Source of the DNA: Actinomycetota bacterium
GTDB taxonomy: Bacteria > Actinomycetota > Acidimicrobiia > Acidimicrobiales > Microtrichaceae
Reading direction: 5' to 3'
DNA: 7,117 nt
Assembly (NCBI GenBank): GCA_018268735.1
Contig: JAFDWA010000075.1
Span: forward strand, 1 to 7,117
This document shows, piece by piece, positions 1-6,341 of the stretch; position 1 is the first letter of the stretch, and the number at the start of each line of letters is the position of its first letter. Both the position numbers and the translations under genes were made by a program. Under the pieces are notes generated by a model, which was not told the DNA's origin, searched no databases, and saw only the letters and a program-made list of their open reading frames with translations.

Positions 1-555
1 GAGGACATCGACGTCATCGTGTTGGACATCATGCTGCCGGGCATGAACGGCTACCGGGTGTGTCGGACGCTGCGCGACGAGGGCGTCGGCACACCGATCC
101 TCATGCTCACCGCGAAGCAGGGCGAGTACGACGAGGCCGAGGCGCTCGACACCGGGGCGGACGACTTCCTCTCCAAGCCGTTCTCGTTCGTGGTGCTCAT
201 CGCCCGCATCCGGGCGCTGTTGCGGCGTTCAGCCGACGGGCGCGCGCAGCCGCTGGTCATCGGCGACCTGAGCCTGGATCCGTTGGCGCGCACCTGTCGG
301 CGTGCGGACACCGCCATCTCGTTGACCACCCGTGAGTACGAGTTGCTCGAGGCGCTGATGCGCAAGCCGGGCCAGGTCGTGGGCAAGCAGGACCTCCTCG
401 AGCGCGTGTGGGGCGACGACTTCGAGGGCGATCCGAACGTCGTCGAGGTCTACGTCGGCTACCTGCGCCGGAAGATCGACCGTCCCTTCGGTCGCGCCGA
501 CATCGAGACGGTGCGCGGCGTCGGGTACCGCATCGGTTCGGGGGCTGATGGCTGA
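1..555 (+). CDS. OmpR/PhoB-family response regulator, 5'-truncated by the window edge
   Basis: This is a DNA-binding response regulator that should be phosphorylated by the histidine kinase encoded directly downstream. The frame is open from base 1, so the GTG at 19 is internal. About 43 N-terminal residues are missing, judging from the usual place of the phospho-acceptor. Residues counted from base 1: the receiver part shows the phospho-acceptor Asp9 in VLDIMLPGMNG, the switch Thr37 in LMLTAKQ and the conserved Lys59 in SKPF. The D-to-T and D-to-K spacings (28 and 50) fit the family. After a short linker, a winged-helix effector domain follows (about residues 88-180), with LTTREYELLEALMRKPGQVV, the recognition-helix region NVVEVYVGYLRRKI and the wing ending VRGVGYRIG. 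Its TGA overlaps the kinase ATG by 8 bp, implying translational coupling. The family is clear. The target genes and stimulus cannot be read, so no symbol is given. Confidence 0.95.
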   Translation, partial: EDIDVIVLDIMLPGMNGYRVCRTLRDEGVGTPILMLTAKQGEYDEAEALDTGADDFLSKPFSFVVLIARIRALLRRSADGRAQPLVIGDLSLDPLARTCRRADTAISLTTREYELLEALMRKPGQVVGKQDLLERVWGDDFEGDPNVVEVYVGYLRRKIDRPFGRADIETVRGVGYRIGSGADG

Positions 556-2128
556 CGACGCGCCCACGTCGGCCGACCTGTCGAGCGGCCGGGTCCGGAT
601 GCGGACCCGTGTCGCGCAGTCGGTCCGGTTCCGTCTGACCGTCGCGGTCGTGTTGGTGGTCGGACTGTCGCTCATCGGTGGTGGCGTGCTCCTGACCCAC
701 TGGGTCGAAGCGACGTTGACGAACGACCTCCGGTCGCGCAACGAGCGCATCGTCGAGTCGATGGCCGAGATGCTCAGCAGCGGTGACGTTCCCGTCGAGC
801 TCTTCTCGACCCGATCGGAGCTCGCCGGTCAGCTCTCGGACCAGATGTCGAACTCGTTCCTCGGCCAGGCGCCGGACCTGGAGCAGGTGATCTCCACCAC
901 CTACTTCTACCTCGACGGTGCAGCGTTCTCGCACATGAAGGTGCGGGGCGTCGACCCGCAGGGCCGACTCGTGCTGTTCGGACGTGTGGGTCCGTCGCTG
1001 CCGAACGCGGCAGACGCGGTCGAGGCGACGCGCAAGGTGCCCACGCAGTGGGGCAACCTCACGATCCACGCGGTGTCGCCGCTCGACGAGATCGACCGGT
1101 CGGTCGGCGCGCTGAGCGGTGCGCTGTGGCTCGGTCTGCCGCTGCTGGTGTTCGCCGCCGGAGCGATGACCTGGGTGATCACCGGGCAGGCGCTCGCTCC
1201 GGTCGCCGCGATGACCCGTCGCGTGCGCGAGCTGAGCAGCACCAACCTCGACGCGCGGGTCCCGGTGCCGCCGACCGAGGACGAGGTCGCGCTGCTGGCC
1301 CGCACGATGAACGACATGTTGGACCGATTGGAGAAGGCGTCGGTCAAGCAGCGCCAGTTCGTCTCGGATGCATCGCACGAGCTGCGCTCCCCGGTCGCCT
1401 CGATCCGCACCCAGATCGAGACGGCCCTGCGCTACCCCGACGACGTCGACTGGCCTGCGATCGCGCGGACGGTCCTGGCCGAGGACGACCGGCTCGATCA
1501 CCTGGTCGGCAACCTGCTGGCGATGGCGCGCCTCGAGGAGGGGCGGTTCGGGCCGCGGAGCGAGGTCGACCTCGACGACCTCGTGATGGGCCAGCGCGCA
1601 CGGATGACGGGAGTCCACCTCGATGTGTCGGGGGTGTCGGCGGGCCGCGTCTGGGGCAACCGCGAGGAGCTGACGAGCGTGGTCCGCAACCTCCTCGACA
1701 ACGGCGCGCGCCACGCAGCGTCGGCGGTCGCGGTCACGGTTCGGGAGCAGGGGCCGTGGGTCGTGCTCACCGTCGGCGACGACGGTGCCGGCGTCCCGGC
1801 CGAGGACCGGGCGCGGATCTTCGAGCGCTTCGCCCGGCTGCAGGAAGGTCGTGCCCGCGACGAGGGCGGCACCGGCCTGGGGCTCGCGCTGACGCGGCGG
1901 ATCGTGGAGCACCACGGTGGGCGCATCCACGTGGAGGAGAGCGCGATGGGTGGTGCGTCGTTCGTGGTGTCGCTGCCGTCGGCGGGTTGGACCGGTGGAG
2001 CGGATCTCGGTGCCGAGGAGGCGGGTCCGGTCGATGCTGGCGAGGTCGCGGGCGACGACGGTCCAGCCGTCGTCGGTCTCCCCGCCGACGACCCGGCCGT
2101 CGACGGGGAGCTCAGCGGGCGGGGTTGA
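548..2128 (+). CDS. Membrane-bound sensor histidine kinase (HAMP-HisKA-HATPase_c)
   Basis: This kinase senses an envelope signal, autophosphorylates and passes phosphate to the adjacent response regulator. In 526 residues it has TM1 (about 30-50), a roughly 140-residue extracytoplasmic sensor region without a recognised domain, TM2 (about 192-214), HAMP (about 211-265), the H-box SDASHELRSPV with phospho-accepting His277, the N-box RNLLDNGARHA (Asn381, Asn385), G1 GDDGAGVP (410-417), the F-box FERFARL and G2 GGTGLGLAL (440-448). All catalytic motifs are intact. The ATG at 548 overlaps the regulator stop by 8 bp; Met18 is a less attractive alternative. The ATPase fold should end near VVSLPSAG (about residue 479). 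The last ~47 residues are a Gly/Ala/Asp/Glu-rich tail with much poorer third-position G/C bias than the rest, and they overlap the convergent gene by 17 bp. The tail may be readthrough past a lost stop rather than a selected domain. Confidence 0.95.
   Translation: MADDAPTSADLSSGRVRMRTRVAQSVRFRLTVAVVLVVGLSLIGGGVLLTHWVEATLTNDLRSRNERIVESMAEMLSSGDVPVELFSTRSELAGQLSDQMSNSFLGQAPDLEQVISTTYFYLDGAAFSHMKVRGVDPQGRLVLFGRVGPSLPNAADAVEATRKVPTQWGNLTIHAVSPLDEIDRSVGALSGALWLGLPLLVFAAGAMTWVITGQALAPVAAMTRRVRELSSTNLDARVPVPPTEDEVALLARTMNDMLDRLEKASVKQRQFVSDASHELRSPVASIRTQIETALRYPDDVDWPAIARTVLAEDDRLDHLVGNLLAMARLEEGRFGPRSEVDLDDLVMGQRARMTGVHLDVSGVSAGRVWGNREELTSVVRNLLDNGARHAASAVAVTVREQGPWVVLTVGDDGAGVPAEDRARIFERFARLQEGRARDEGGTGLGLALTRRIVEHHGGRIHVEESAMGGASFVVSLPSAGWTGGADLGAEEAGPVDAGEVAGDDGPAVVGLPADDPAVDGELSGRG
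1994..2116 (-). other. Opposite-strand coding signal after the EAL gene stop: possible frameshifted remnant of its C-terminus
   Basis: Read on the minus strand in the register exactly antisense to the kinase codons, 40 consecutive codons (2113 down to 1994) all end in G or C, by my hand count. In the kinase frame 10 of those 40 codons end in A or T. The minus frame reads ELPVDGRVVGGETDDGWTVV and onwards, a balanced, protein-like composition. It begins exactly where the EAL protein stops (TGA at 2114-2112) and is shifted by one base from it, with no ATG, GTG or TTG of its own after the shift. It is best explained as a former C-terminal extension of the EAL protein cut off by an indel in CCCGCCCGCTGAGCTC, or as a decayed gene end. 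I do not recognise the peptide. Biased composition by chance remains possible. Confidence 0.35.
2053..2092. repeat. Overlapping inverted repeats between the convergent genes
   Basis: CGACGACGG (2053-2061) and CCGTCGTCG (2067-2075) form a perfect 9-bp stem with a 5-nt loop. The right arm can instead pair downstream: GTCGTCGG (2069-2076) with CCGACGAC (2085-2092). The two hairpins are mutually exclusive. They lie inside the kinase tail and 20-60 nt beyond the stop of the minus-strand EAL gene, so they could help end that transcript. Neither strand has a T-run after the stem, so a classical intrinsic terminator is not supported. In such GC-rich DNA this could also be a by-product of Asp/Val codon strings. 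Confidence 0.3.
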
Positions 2129-4322
2129 GCACGATGTCCGGCATGATCGGCGCCGCGGTCGCGTCGCTGTGCTCCGCCAGGAAGCGCTCGAACGCCGATC
2201 GTGGCAGCGGTGGCGCGTAGAGGAACCCCTGTACGAGATCGCAGCCGGCCTCGCTGAGGAAGCGACGCTGGCCATCGGTCTCGACGCCTTCGGCCACCGC
2301 CACGATGCCGAGGTTGTGGGCGAGGGTGAGGATCGCTCGTGTGATCGTGCCCGATCGGTCGTCCCGGAGGTCGCCGACGAACCGACGGTCGATCTTGAGG
2401 GTGTGGAACGGGAGGGTGTGCAGGTACGACAGCGACGAGTACCCGGTCCCGAAGTCGTCGAGCGCGATCAGGAAGCCCAGGTCGTCCAGCTGCTCGAGGC
2501 GCGCTGCCGCTGCGCGGAGGTCCTGGACGAGCAGGCTCTCGGTGATCTCGAGCTCCATCTGCGACGGCGACACCCCCTCGCTCGCGAGCGTCGCCCCGAG
2601 TCGTTCGGTGAAGTCGCGCTGCTCGAACTCGGTCGGCGAGATGTTGACGGCGATCCGTGCCCGTGGCGGGAGGATGCGATCGCGGCTCCACCCTGCGATG
2701 TCGCGGGCGACGGTGGACAGCACGAGGTCGCTGACTGCTCCGATGGCACCGGTCGCCTCTGCTGTGGGGATGAACACCGACGGCGGGATCGGGCCCTCCT
2801 CGGGGTGGTGCCAGCGGACGAGCGCCTCGGCCATGGCGACCGAGCCGGTTCGCAGATCGATGATCGGCTGGTAGTGGACCTCGAGCTGGCGTGACGCGGC
2901 TGCCCGTCGGAGGTCGCGGTCGAGTGCGAGTCCGGTCCGGGTCGCGGCGTCGAGCTCCGGTTCGTAGAACCGCAGGCGGTTGCGACCCTCGAGCCGTCCC
3001 GCCGTCAACGCCCGCTCCGCAGCGGCGAGGAGGCGCTCGGCGCCCTGCGCGTCGACCGGTGCACGCGACACGCCGACCGACGCGGTCAGGCGGATCTCCA
3101 GTCCGTGGACCGCGAGCGGCGCCTGCAGTCGCCGCTGGACCTCGTCGGCCAGTCGTCGCAGCTCGGCATCGAAGGACAGGCTCGGGCCGGTGCCGGAGAT
3201 CACGAGCACCATCTCGTCGACGCCGACCCGGCCGATCTGCACGCGGTCGTCGACGACGTCGCGGACCCGTTCGGCCATCTCGACGAGGACCGTGTCGCCG
3301 GTGGAGTGCCCGAAGGTGTCGTTCACGGTGCGGAAGTTGTCGAGGTCGACGTGCAGCACTCCGACGCGGCGGAGGACCTCCTGGCCGGCGGCGAGCAGGG
3401 ACGCGATGTGGTCGTGGATCCAACGTCGGGTCCGGAGGCCCGTGAGCTCGTCGACGTCGCGGAGGCCTGCGAGCTCACCGGAGCGACCGACCTCGTCGGT
3501 CAGGTCCTCGAGCACGACCACCACGCCGGAGGTCAGCGGATGCGCGGCCATGCGGACATGCGCCCGCTCGGTGCGGCTGAGCACCGAGGTCCAGATCCCA
3601 CCGACCGACGCCGCACCCGCGTGCAGCGCTGCGAGCGCCGGCGTGTCGTCGGGTGCGACGTCACGGTCCTCCGCGTCTCGGAACGTCCATGGCGGGTCGT
3701 CCAGCGTGCGGAGCCGCACCTGGTCCCAGCTGCGCCCCAGCAGCCGGCAGAAGGACTCGTTCGCCCGCACGATCCGGCCGTCGGCGTCGATGAGCGCGAC
3801 CCCGTCGCGGAGCGTGGAGATCGTGGCCTCCAGCAGCTCCGGACCCGATGTGGGCGAGGCGATCGGTGCTGGGATCGTCGTCGTTCCTGCCGCTCGGGGA
3901 TGGGCGACGGTGCCTGGCTTCGAGCACGCCACGACCACGTCGGTCCGGTTGGTCCGACCCCGGCTGATCGTCAGGTTCACCGCGGTGATCGCGCCCTCGC
4001 CGGACGCGAGTCCGATGTCGACCTGGTGGGTGCGCCCGCCGTCGAGGTGGTCGAGCATCAGCTGCCAGCCATCGATGGTGAGGTCGGGCCGCACCAGTGC
4101 CAGCAACGAGGTGCCCAGGAGGTCTTCGGGCGTCGCTCCGACGGTCGCTGCTGCTGCCCGGTTGACGTCGAGGATCGTGGCGTCGGCAGCGTCGAGCGCC
4201 CACACGCCCTCGTCGAGGAGGTCGAGGAGGTCCGCCGGGACGCTCGGCAGGACGAGCGGCTCAGCCGGCCCCGCTGGCTCCAGGAGGTCGGGCTGATGGG
4301 CCGGCGAAGGATCTGCCTGCAA
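2112..4322 (-). CDS. PAS-PAS-GGDEF-EAL protein, probable c-di-GMP phosphodiesterase
   Basis: This cytoplasmic signalling protein has no membrane segment. From the TTG at 4322 (736 aa): PAS-like domain 1 (about 29-135), PAS domain 2 (about 162-280, DGVALIDADGRIVRANESFCRLLG), GGDEF (about 285-445) and EAL (about 455-715). The EAL domain keeps the catalytic set: E499-A-L, the Asn of VNIS, the Glu of ELEITES, Asp622-Asp623 in DDFGTGYSSL, the Lys of LKIDRRF, the Glu of VAEGVET and the Gln of VQGFLY, so c-di-GMP hydrolysis to pGpG is expected. The cyclase signature is degenerate, GVDEM at 367-371, and the RxxD inhibitory site is absent. However, VDLDNF and NDTFGHSTGD are kept, so the domain may bind GTP as a regulator. 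The TTG at 4322 is preferred because AGGAG lies 7 nt before it; a TTG at 4370 would add 16 residues. The PAS domains suggest regulation by a small ligand, redox state or light. Confidence 0.93.
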   Translation of the reverse strand: MQADPSPAHQPDLLEPAGPAEPLVLPSVPADLLDLLDEGVWALDAADATILDVNRAAAATVGATPEDLLGTSLLALVRPDLTIDGWQLMLDHLDGGRTHQVDIGLASGEGAITAVNLTISRGRTNRTDVVVACSKPGTVAHPRAAGTTTIPAPIASPTSGPELLEATISTLRDGVALIDADGRIVRANESFCRLLGRSWDQVRLRTLDDPPWTFRDAEDRDVAPDDTPALAALHAGAASVGGIWTSVLSRTERAHVRMAAHPLTSGVVVVLEDLTDEVGRSGELAGLRDVDELTGLRTRRWIHDHIASLLAAGQEVLRRVGVLHVDLDNFRTVNDTFGHSTGDTVLVEMAERVRDVVDDRVQIGRVGVDEMVLVISGTGPSLSFDAELRRLADEVQRRLQAPLAVHGLEIRLTASVGVSRAPVDAQGAERLLAAAERALTAGRLEGRNRLRFYEPELDAATRTGLALDRDLRRAAASRQLEVHYQPIIDLRTGSVAMAEALVRWHHPEEGPIPPSVFIPTAEATGAIGAVSDLVLSTVARDIAGWSRDRILPPRARIAVNISPTEFEQRDFTERLGATLASEGVSPSQMELEITESLLVQDLRAAAARLEQLDDLGFLIALDDFGTGYSSLSYLHTLPFHTLKIDRRFVGDLRDDRSGTITRAILTLAHNLGIVAVAEGVETDGQRRFLSEAGCDLVQGFLYAPPLPRSAFERFLAEHSDATAAPIMPDIVLNPAR

Positions 4323-4329
4323 CTCGTGG

Positions 4330-4334
4330 CTCCT
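4330..4334 (-). promoter_or_regulatory. Shine-Dalgarno AGGAG that sets the TTG start of the GGDEF-EAL gene
   Basis: On the minus strand, AGGAG is followed by 7 nt (CCACGAG) and then TTG CAG GCA. No comparable motif stands before the upstream in-frame TTG (4370) or GTG (4346). It is the only good ribosome binding site I see among the complete genes here; the others appear leaderless or translationally coupled. Confidence 0.65.
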
Positions 4335-4343
4335 GCGTTCTCC

Positions 4344-4362
4344 CACCCCGCCGGTCGGGGTG
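4344..4362 (-). promoter_or_regulatory. 7-bp perfect hairpin or operator-like palindrome in the leader of the GGDEF-EAL gene
   Basis: CACCCCG (4344-4350) and CGGGGTG (4356-4362) are perfect reverse complements around a 5-nt centre. On the minus strand the element lies 9 nt before the Shine-Dalgarno. It could be a 5'-UTR stem-loop or a binding site for a dimeric regulator. Its function is inferred from position alone. Confidence 0.35.
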
Positions 4363-4369
4363 CGGCCCA

Positions 4370-4375
4370 AGACTA
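4370..4375 (-). promoter_or_regulatory. Possible -10 box (TAGTCT) for the GGDEF-EAL gene
   Basis: The minus strand reads TAGTCT, matching TANNNT, in the 108-bp gap after the peptidase gene. Transcription would begin near 4362, at the edge of the leader hairpin, leaving a 5' UTR of about 40 nt. No convincing -35 lies 16-18 bp upstream, so this is tentative; readthrough from the peptidase gene is the alternative. Confidence 0.25.
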
Positions 4376-4411
4376 CGGGCGCCCCGCTCGTGGGCGGTGG
4401 ACCGCGCCGGC

Positions 4412-4449
4412 GGCCGCCGGGTCCTCCGGCTCAGATCCGCCCGGCGGCC
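4412..4449 (-). terminator. 10-bp GC-rich inverted repeat spanning the stop of the peptidase gene
   Basis: GGCCGCCGGG (4412-4421) and CCCGGCGGCC (4440-4449) are perfect 10-bp inverted repeats around an 18-nt loop containing the peptidase stop codon (4433-4431). The position suggests a transcript-end hairpin, and no T-run follows on the minus strand. It may be a U-less terminator, an mRNA-stabilising 3' hairpin, or a consequence of Ala/Gly/Arg codons. Confidence 0.35.
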
Positions 4450-6308
4450 CGCGCCGCTGCCTCGGCCGCGGCGAGTTGACGGTCGACGATGGCGAGCCCG
4501 GCGTCCCAGAAGCCCGGGTCCTCCAGGTCGCAGTCCACGATGCGTCCCAGCTCGGCTGGCTCCATCGAGCCGCCGGCACGCAGCAGCTCCAGGTAGGAGG
4601 GGACGAACGAGGCACCCCGCTCCTGGTAGCGGGCGTAGACCGACAGCGCGAGCAGCTGCCCGTACGCGTATGCGTAGACGTACCCGGGTGTCCCGATGAA
4701 GTGCGGGATGTAGCTCCACCACGTCCGGTAGCCGGCAGTCAGCTCGACGGAGTCGCCAAGCATCGCCGCCTGCGAGGCGACCCACAGCTCGCCGAAGTGC
4801 TCGACGGACAACTCGCCCTCGTCGCGTCGGGTGGTGTGCACGGCGTGCTCGAAGCGGTTCATCGCGACCTGGCGGAAGACGGTCGCGATCGAGTCCTCAA
4901 GGGTCGCTGCGAGCAGAGCGAACCGCTCGCCGGGGTCGTCGAGCTGCTCGAGCAGCGCGTTGTTGGTGACGGTCTCGCCGAACACCGACGCCGTCTCGGC
5001 CAGCGTCAGCGGCGTCGACTGGTGGAAGACGCCCTGGTCGCGGGACAGGTACGCGTGCAGTCCGTGGCCGAGCTCGTGCGCGAGGGTCAGGACGTCGCGG
5101 TTGCGGCTCGTCCAGTTGAGGAGCAGGTACGGGTGGTGCGAGGGCACGGTGTAGGCGCAGAACGCGCCCGGACGCTTGCCGTCGCGCACCGGTGCGTCGA
5201 TCCAGGACTCGTCGTAGAAGCGCTGGACGATCGCTGCGAGCTCGGGGGAGAAGCTGGCATACGCGTCGTGGACGATCGCAGCGGCTTCGGCCCAGCCGAT
5301 CGAGGACTCGTCGGTCGCGACCGACGCCATCCGGTCGAAGTCGGCGAGTCGGTCGAGGCCGAGCACCTGCGCCTTGAGGCGATACCAGCGCTGCGGGATG
5401 TCGTAGCGCGACACGACCGCGTCGATGAGGGCCTGCACGGAGTCGTCGGTGGCCTCGTTCGACAGGTTCCGCGACGAGATCCACGTCGGGTAGCGGCGGA
5501 TGCGGTCGTCGGTGGACTTGTCGAGCAGCAACGTGTTGAACACGAACGCCCGGGTCCGCAGGCCCGGCTCGAGCCCCGCGGTGACCGCTGCGGCGGCCTG
5601 CTCTCGGACGCCGCGGTCGGGGTGCTGCAGCAGCGACAGCCCCTGTTCGAGTGCGACGACCCCGCCGTCGGGTCGGCCGACGGCCTCGCCGGTGGGACCG
5701 GCCGGGAGCTCGGTCGTGATGGCGGAGGTGAGCTCGTCGAACAGGCGCACCCACGCTCCGGCGCCGGAGACCGACTTCTCGGTGAGCAGCACCTCCTCGG
5801 GTTCGCTGAGCAGGTGGTCGCGGTAGCGGCGGACGGAGCGGAGGTGGTGCGCGCAGAAGTCCAGCACGGGGTCAGCGAGGAGCTCGTCGACGCGGGCGTC
5901 GGTCAGGGCGGCCCACTCGATCTCGAAGAACACCAGCTTCGCTGCGATGGCGGTTCCGCGCTCCTGCACCTTCATCATCGACGCACCGCGCTCGGGGTCA
6001 CGGGTGTCCTCGGAGAAGCGCAACATCGAGTAGTAGCCCGCTCGGCCCTGCAGCTCCTCGAGCTCCGCGCTCAGGTGCATGGCCTCGGCCAGTGCGGTCG
6101 GCCCGAGCTCGGCGATCGTGCCGCGCAGCTCGGCGAGCCGGTCGGCGAGCACCTCGGAGCGGTCGAGCAGCTCGTCGACGGTGGTGCCGTCGAGGAGCGG
6201 CTCGAGGTCCCACGCGACGTCGGCCGCGGTCAGGTCGGCGTCCGGCGTGGTGTCGATGCTGTCGTCGGCGGCGCTGATGGCCGATGTGTCGGAGGTGGTG
6301 TCGTTCAC
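4431..6308 (-). CDS. pepF: M3-family zinc oligoendopeptidase F
   Basis: This is a cytoplasmic metallopeptidase that cleaves short peptides, known in its family for peptide turnover. At 625 residues it is close to the usual ~600. A Ser/Thr/Asp-rich N-terminal ~30 residues precedes the conserved opening VAWDLEPLLDG. A helical N-terminal half follows, then the M3 catalytic core. The zinc motif is LAHELGHGLH with His411 and His415 as ligands and Glu412 as the general base; Glu438 in LTLAETASVFGE is the third ligand. The C-terminal GTPGYVYAYAYGQLLAL is also typical of the family. The start chosen is the GTG at 6308: it has no Shine-Dalgarno, but TAGCCT lies 8 nt upstream, consistent with a leaderless mRNA. 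The next gene on this strand starts 108 bp beyond its stop, so cotranscription is possible. The substrate cannot be read from the sequence. Confidence 0.95.
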   Translation of the reverse strand: MNDTTSDTSAISAADDSIDTTPDADLTAADVAWDLEPLLDGTTVDELLDRSEVLADRLAELRGTIAELGPTALAEAMHLSAELEELQGRAGYYSMLRFSEDTRDPERGASMMKVQERGTAIAAKLVFFEIEWAALTDARVDELLADPVLDFCAHHLRSVRRYRDHLLSEPEEVLLTEKSVSGAGAWVRLFDELTSAITTELPAGPTGEAVGRPDGGVVALEQGLSLLQHPDRGVREQAAAAVTAGLEPGLRTRAFVFNTLLLDKSTDDRIRRYPTWISSRNLSNEATDDSVQALIDAVVSRYDIPQRWYRLKAQVLGLDRLADFDRMASVATDESSIGWAEAAAIVHDAYASFSPELAAIVQRFYDESWIDAPVRDGKRPGAFCAYTVPSHHPYLLLNWTSRNRDVLTLAHELGHGLHAYLSRDQGVFHQSTPLTLAETASVFGETVTNNALLEQLDDPGERFALLAATLEDSIATVFRQVAMNRFEHAVHTTRRDEGELSVEHFGELWVASQAAMLGDSVELTAGYRTWWSYIPHFIGTPGYVYAYAYGQLLALSVYARYQERGASFVPSYLELLRAGGSMEPAELGRIVDCDLEDPGFWDAGLAIVDRQLAAAEAAARAAGRI

Positions 6309-6316
6309 GGGGTGTC

Positions 6317-6322
6317 AGGCTA
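6317..6322 (-). promoter_or_regulatory. -10 box (TAGCCT) of a leaderless promoter for the oligopeptidase gene
   Basis: The minus strand reads TAGCCT (TANNNT), then 8 nt, then the GTG start at 6308. This is the usual actinobacterial layout in which transcription starts at or near the start codon. There is no Shine-Dalgarno. No clear -35 is visible; it would lie inside the first codons of the divergent gene. Confidence 0.5.
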
Positions 6323-6328
6323 CGGGGG

Positions 6329-6334
6329 TACGGT
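6329..6334 (+). promoter_or_regulatory. -10 box (TACGGT) of a leaderless promoter for the alkB-like gene
   Basis: TACGGT (TANNNT) is followed by 7 nt and the GTG at 6342. It sits 6 bp from the opposite-facing TAGCCT box, back to back. This supports GTG 6342 over the in-frame GTG at 6312. No clear -35 is seen. Confidence 0.5.
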
Positions 6335-6341
6335 CCGCGTC

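Noticed and set aside
19..21. GTG as the start of the response regulator
   Set aside because: The frame is open to the window edge and encodes receiver-domain residues before it. A start here would remove most of the receiver, leaving the phospho-acceptor Asp as residue 3.
257..2275. Long minus-strand open frame (672 codons) opposite the two-component genes
   Set aside because: Most of it mirrors the response regulator and kinase codons and is Arg/His-rich, an effect of GC-rich DNA lacking stops. Only the part at 1994-2113 shows coding bias, and that is reported separately.
1498..3423. Minus-strand open frame of 641 codons overlapping the EAL gene and kinase
   Set aside because: Extremely Arg/Pro-rich, and out of frame with the intact GGDEF-EAL protein that occupies 2112-4322 on the same strand.
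6312..6314. In-frame GTG as an upstream start for the alkB-like gene
   Set aside because: It lies before the TACGGT -10 box, has no ribosome site, and adds only GVSGYGG-like residues outside the family's core.
3105..6341. Plus-strand open frame running from 3105 into the alkB-like gene (1302 codons in all)
   Set aside because: Over 3105-6308 it is antisense to two genes with clear domains and catalytic motifs. Its own product is Arg/Asp/Gly-rich with no domain. Only the part from 6342 is a real gene.
6309..6341. SOS box upstream of the alkB-like gene
   Set aside because: I searched the divergent gap for CGAAC/GTTCG half-sites and found none, so direct LexA control of alkB is not supported.
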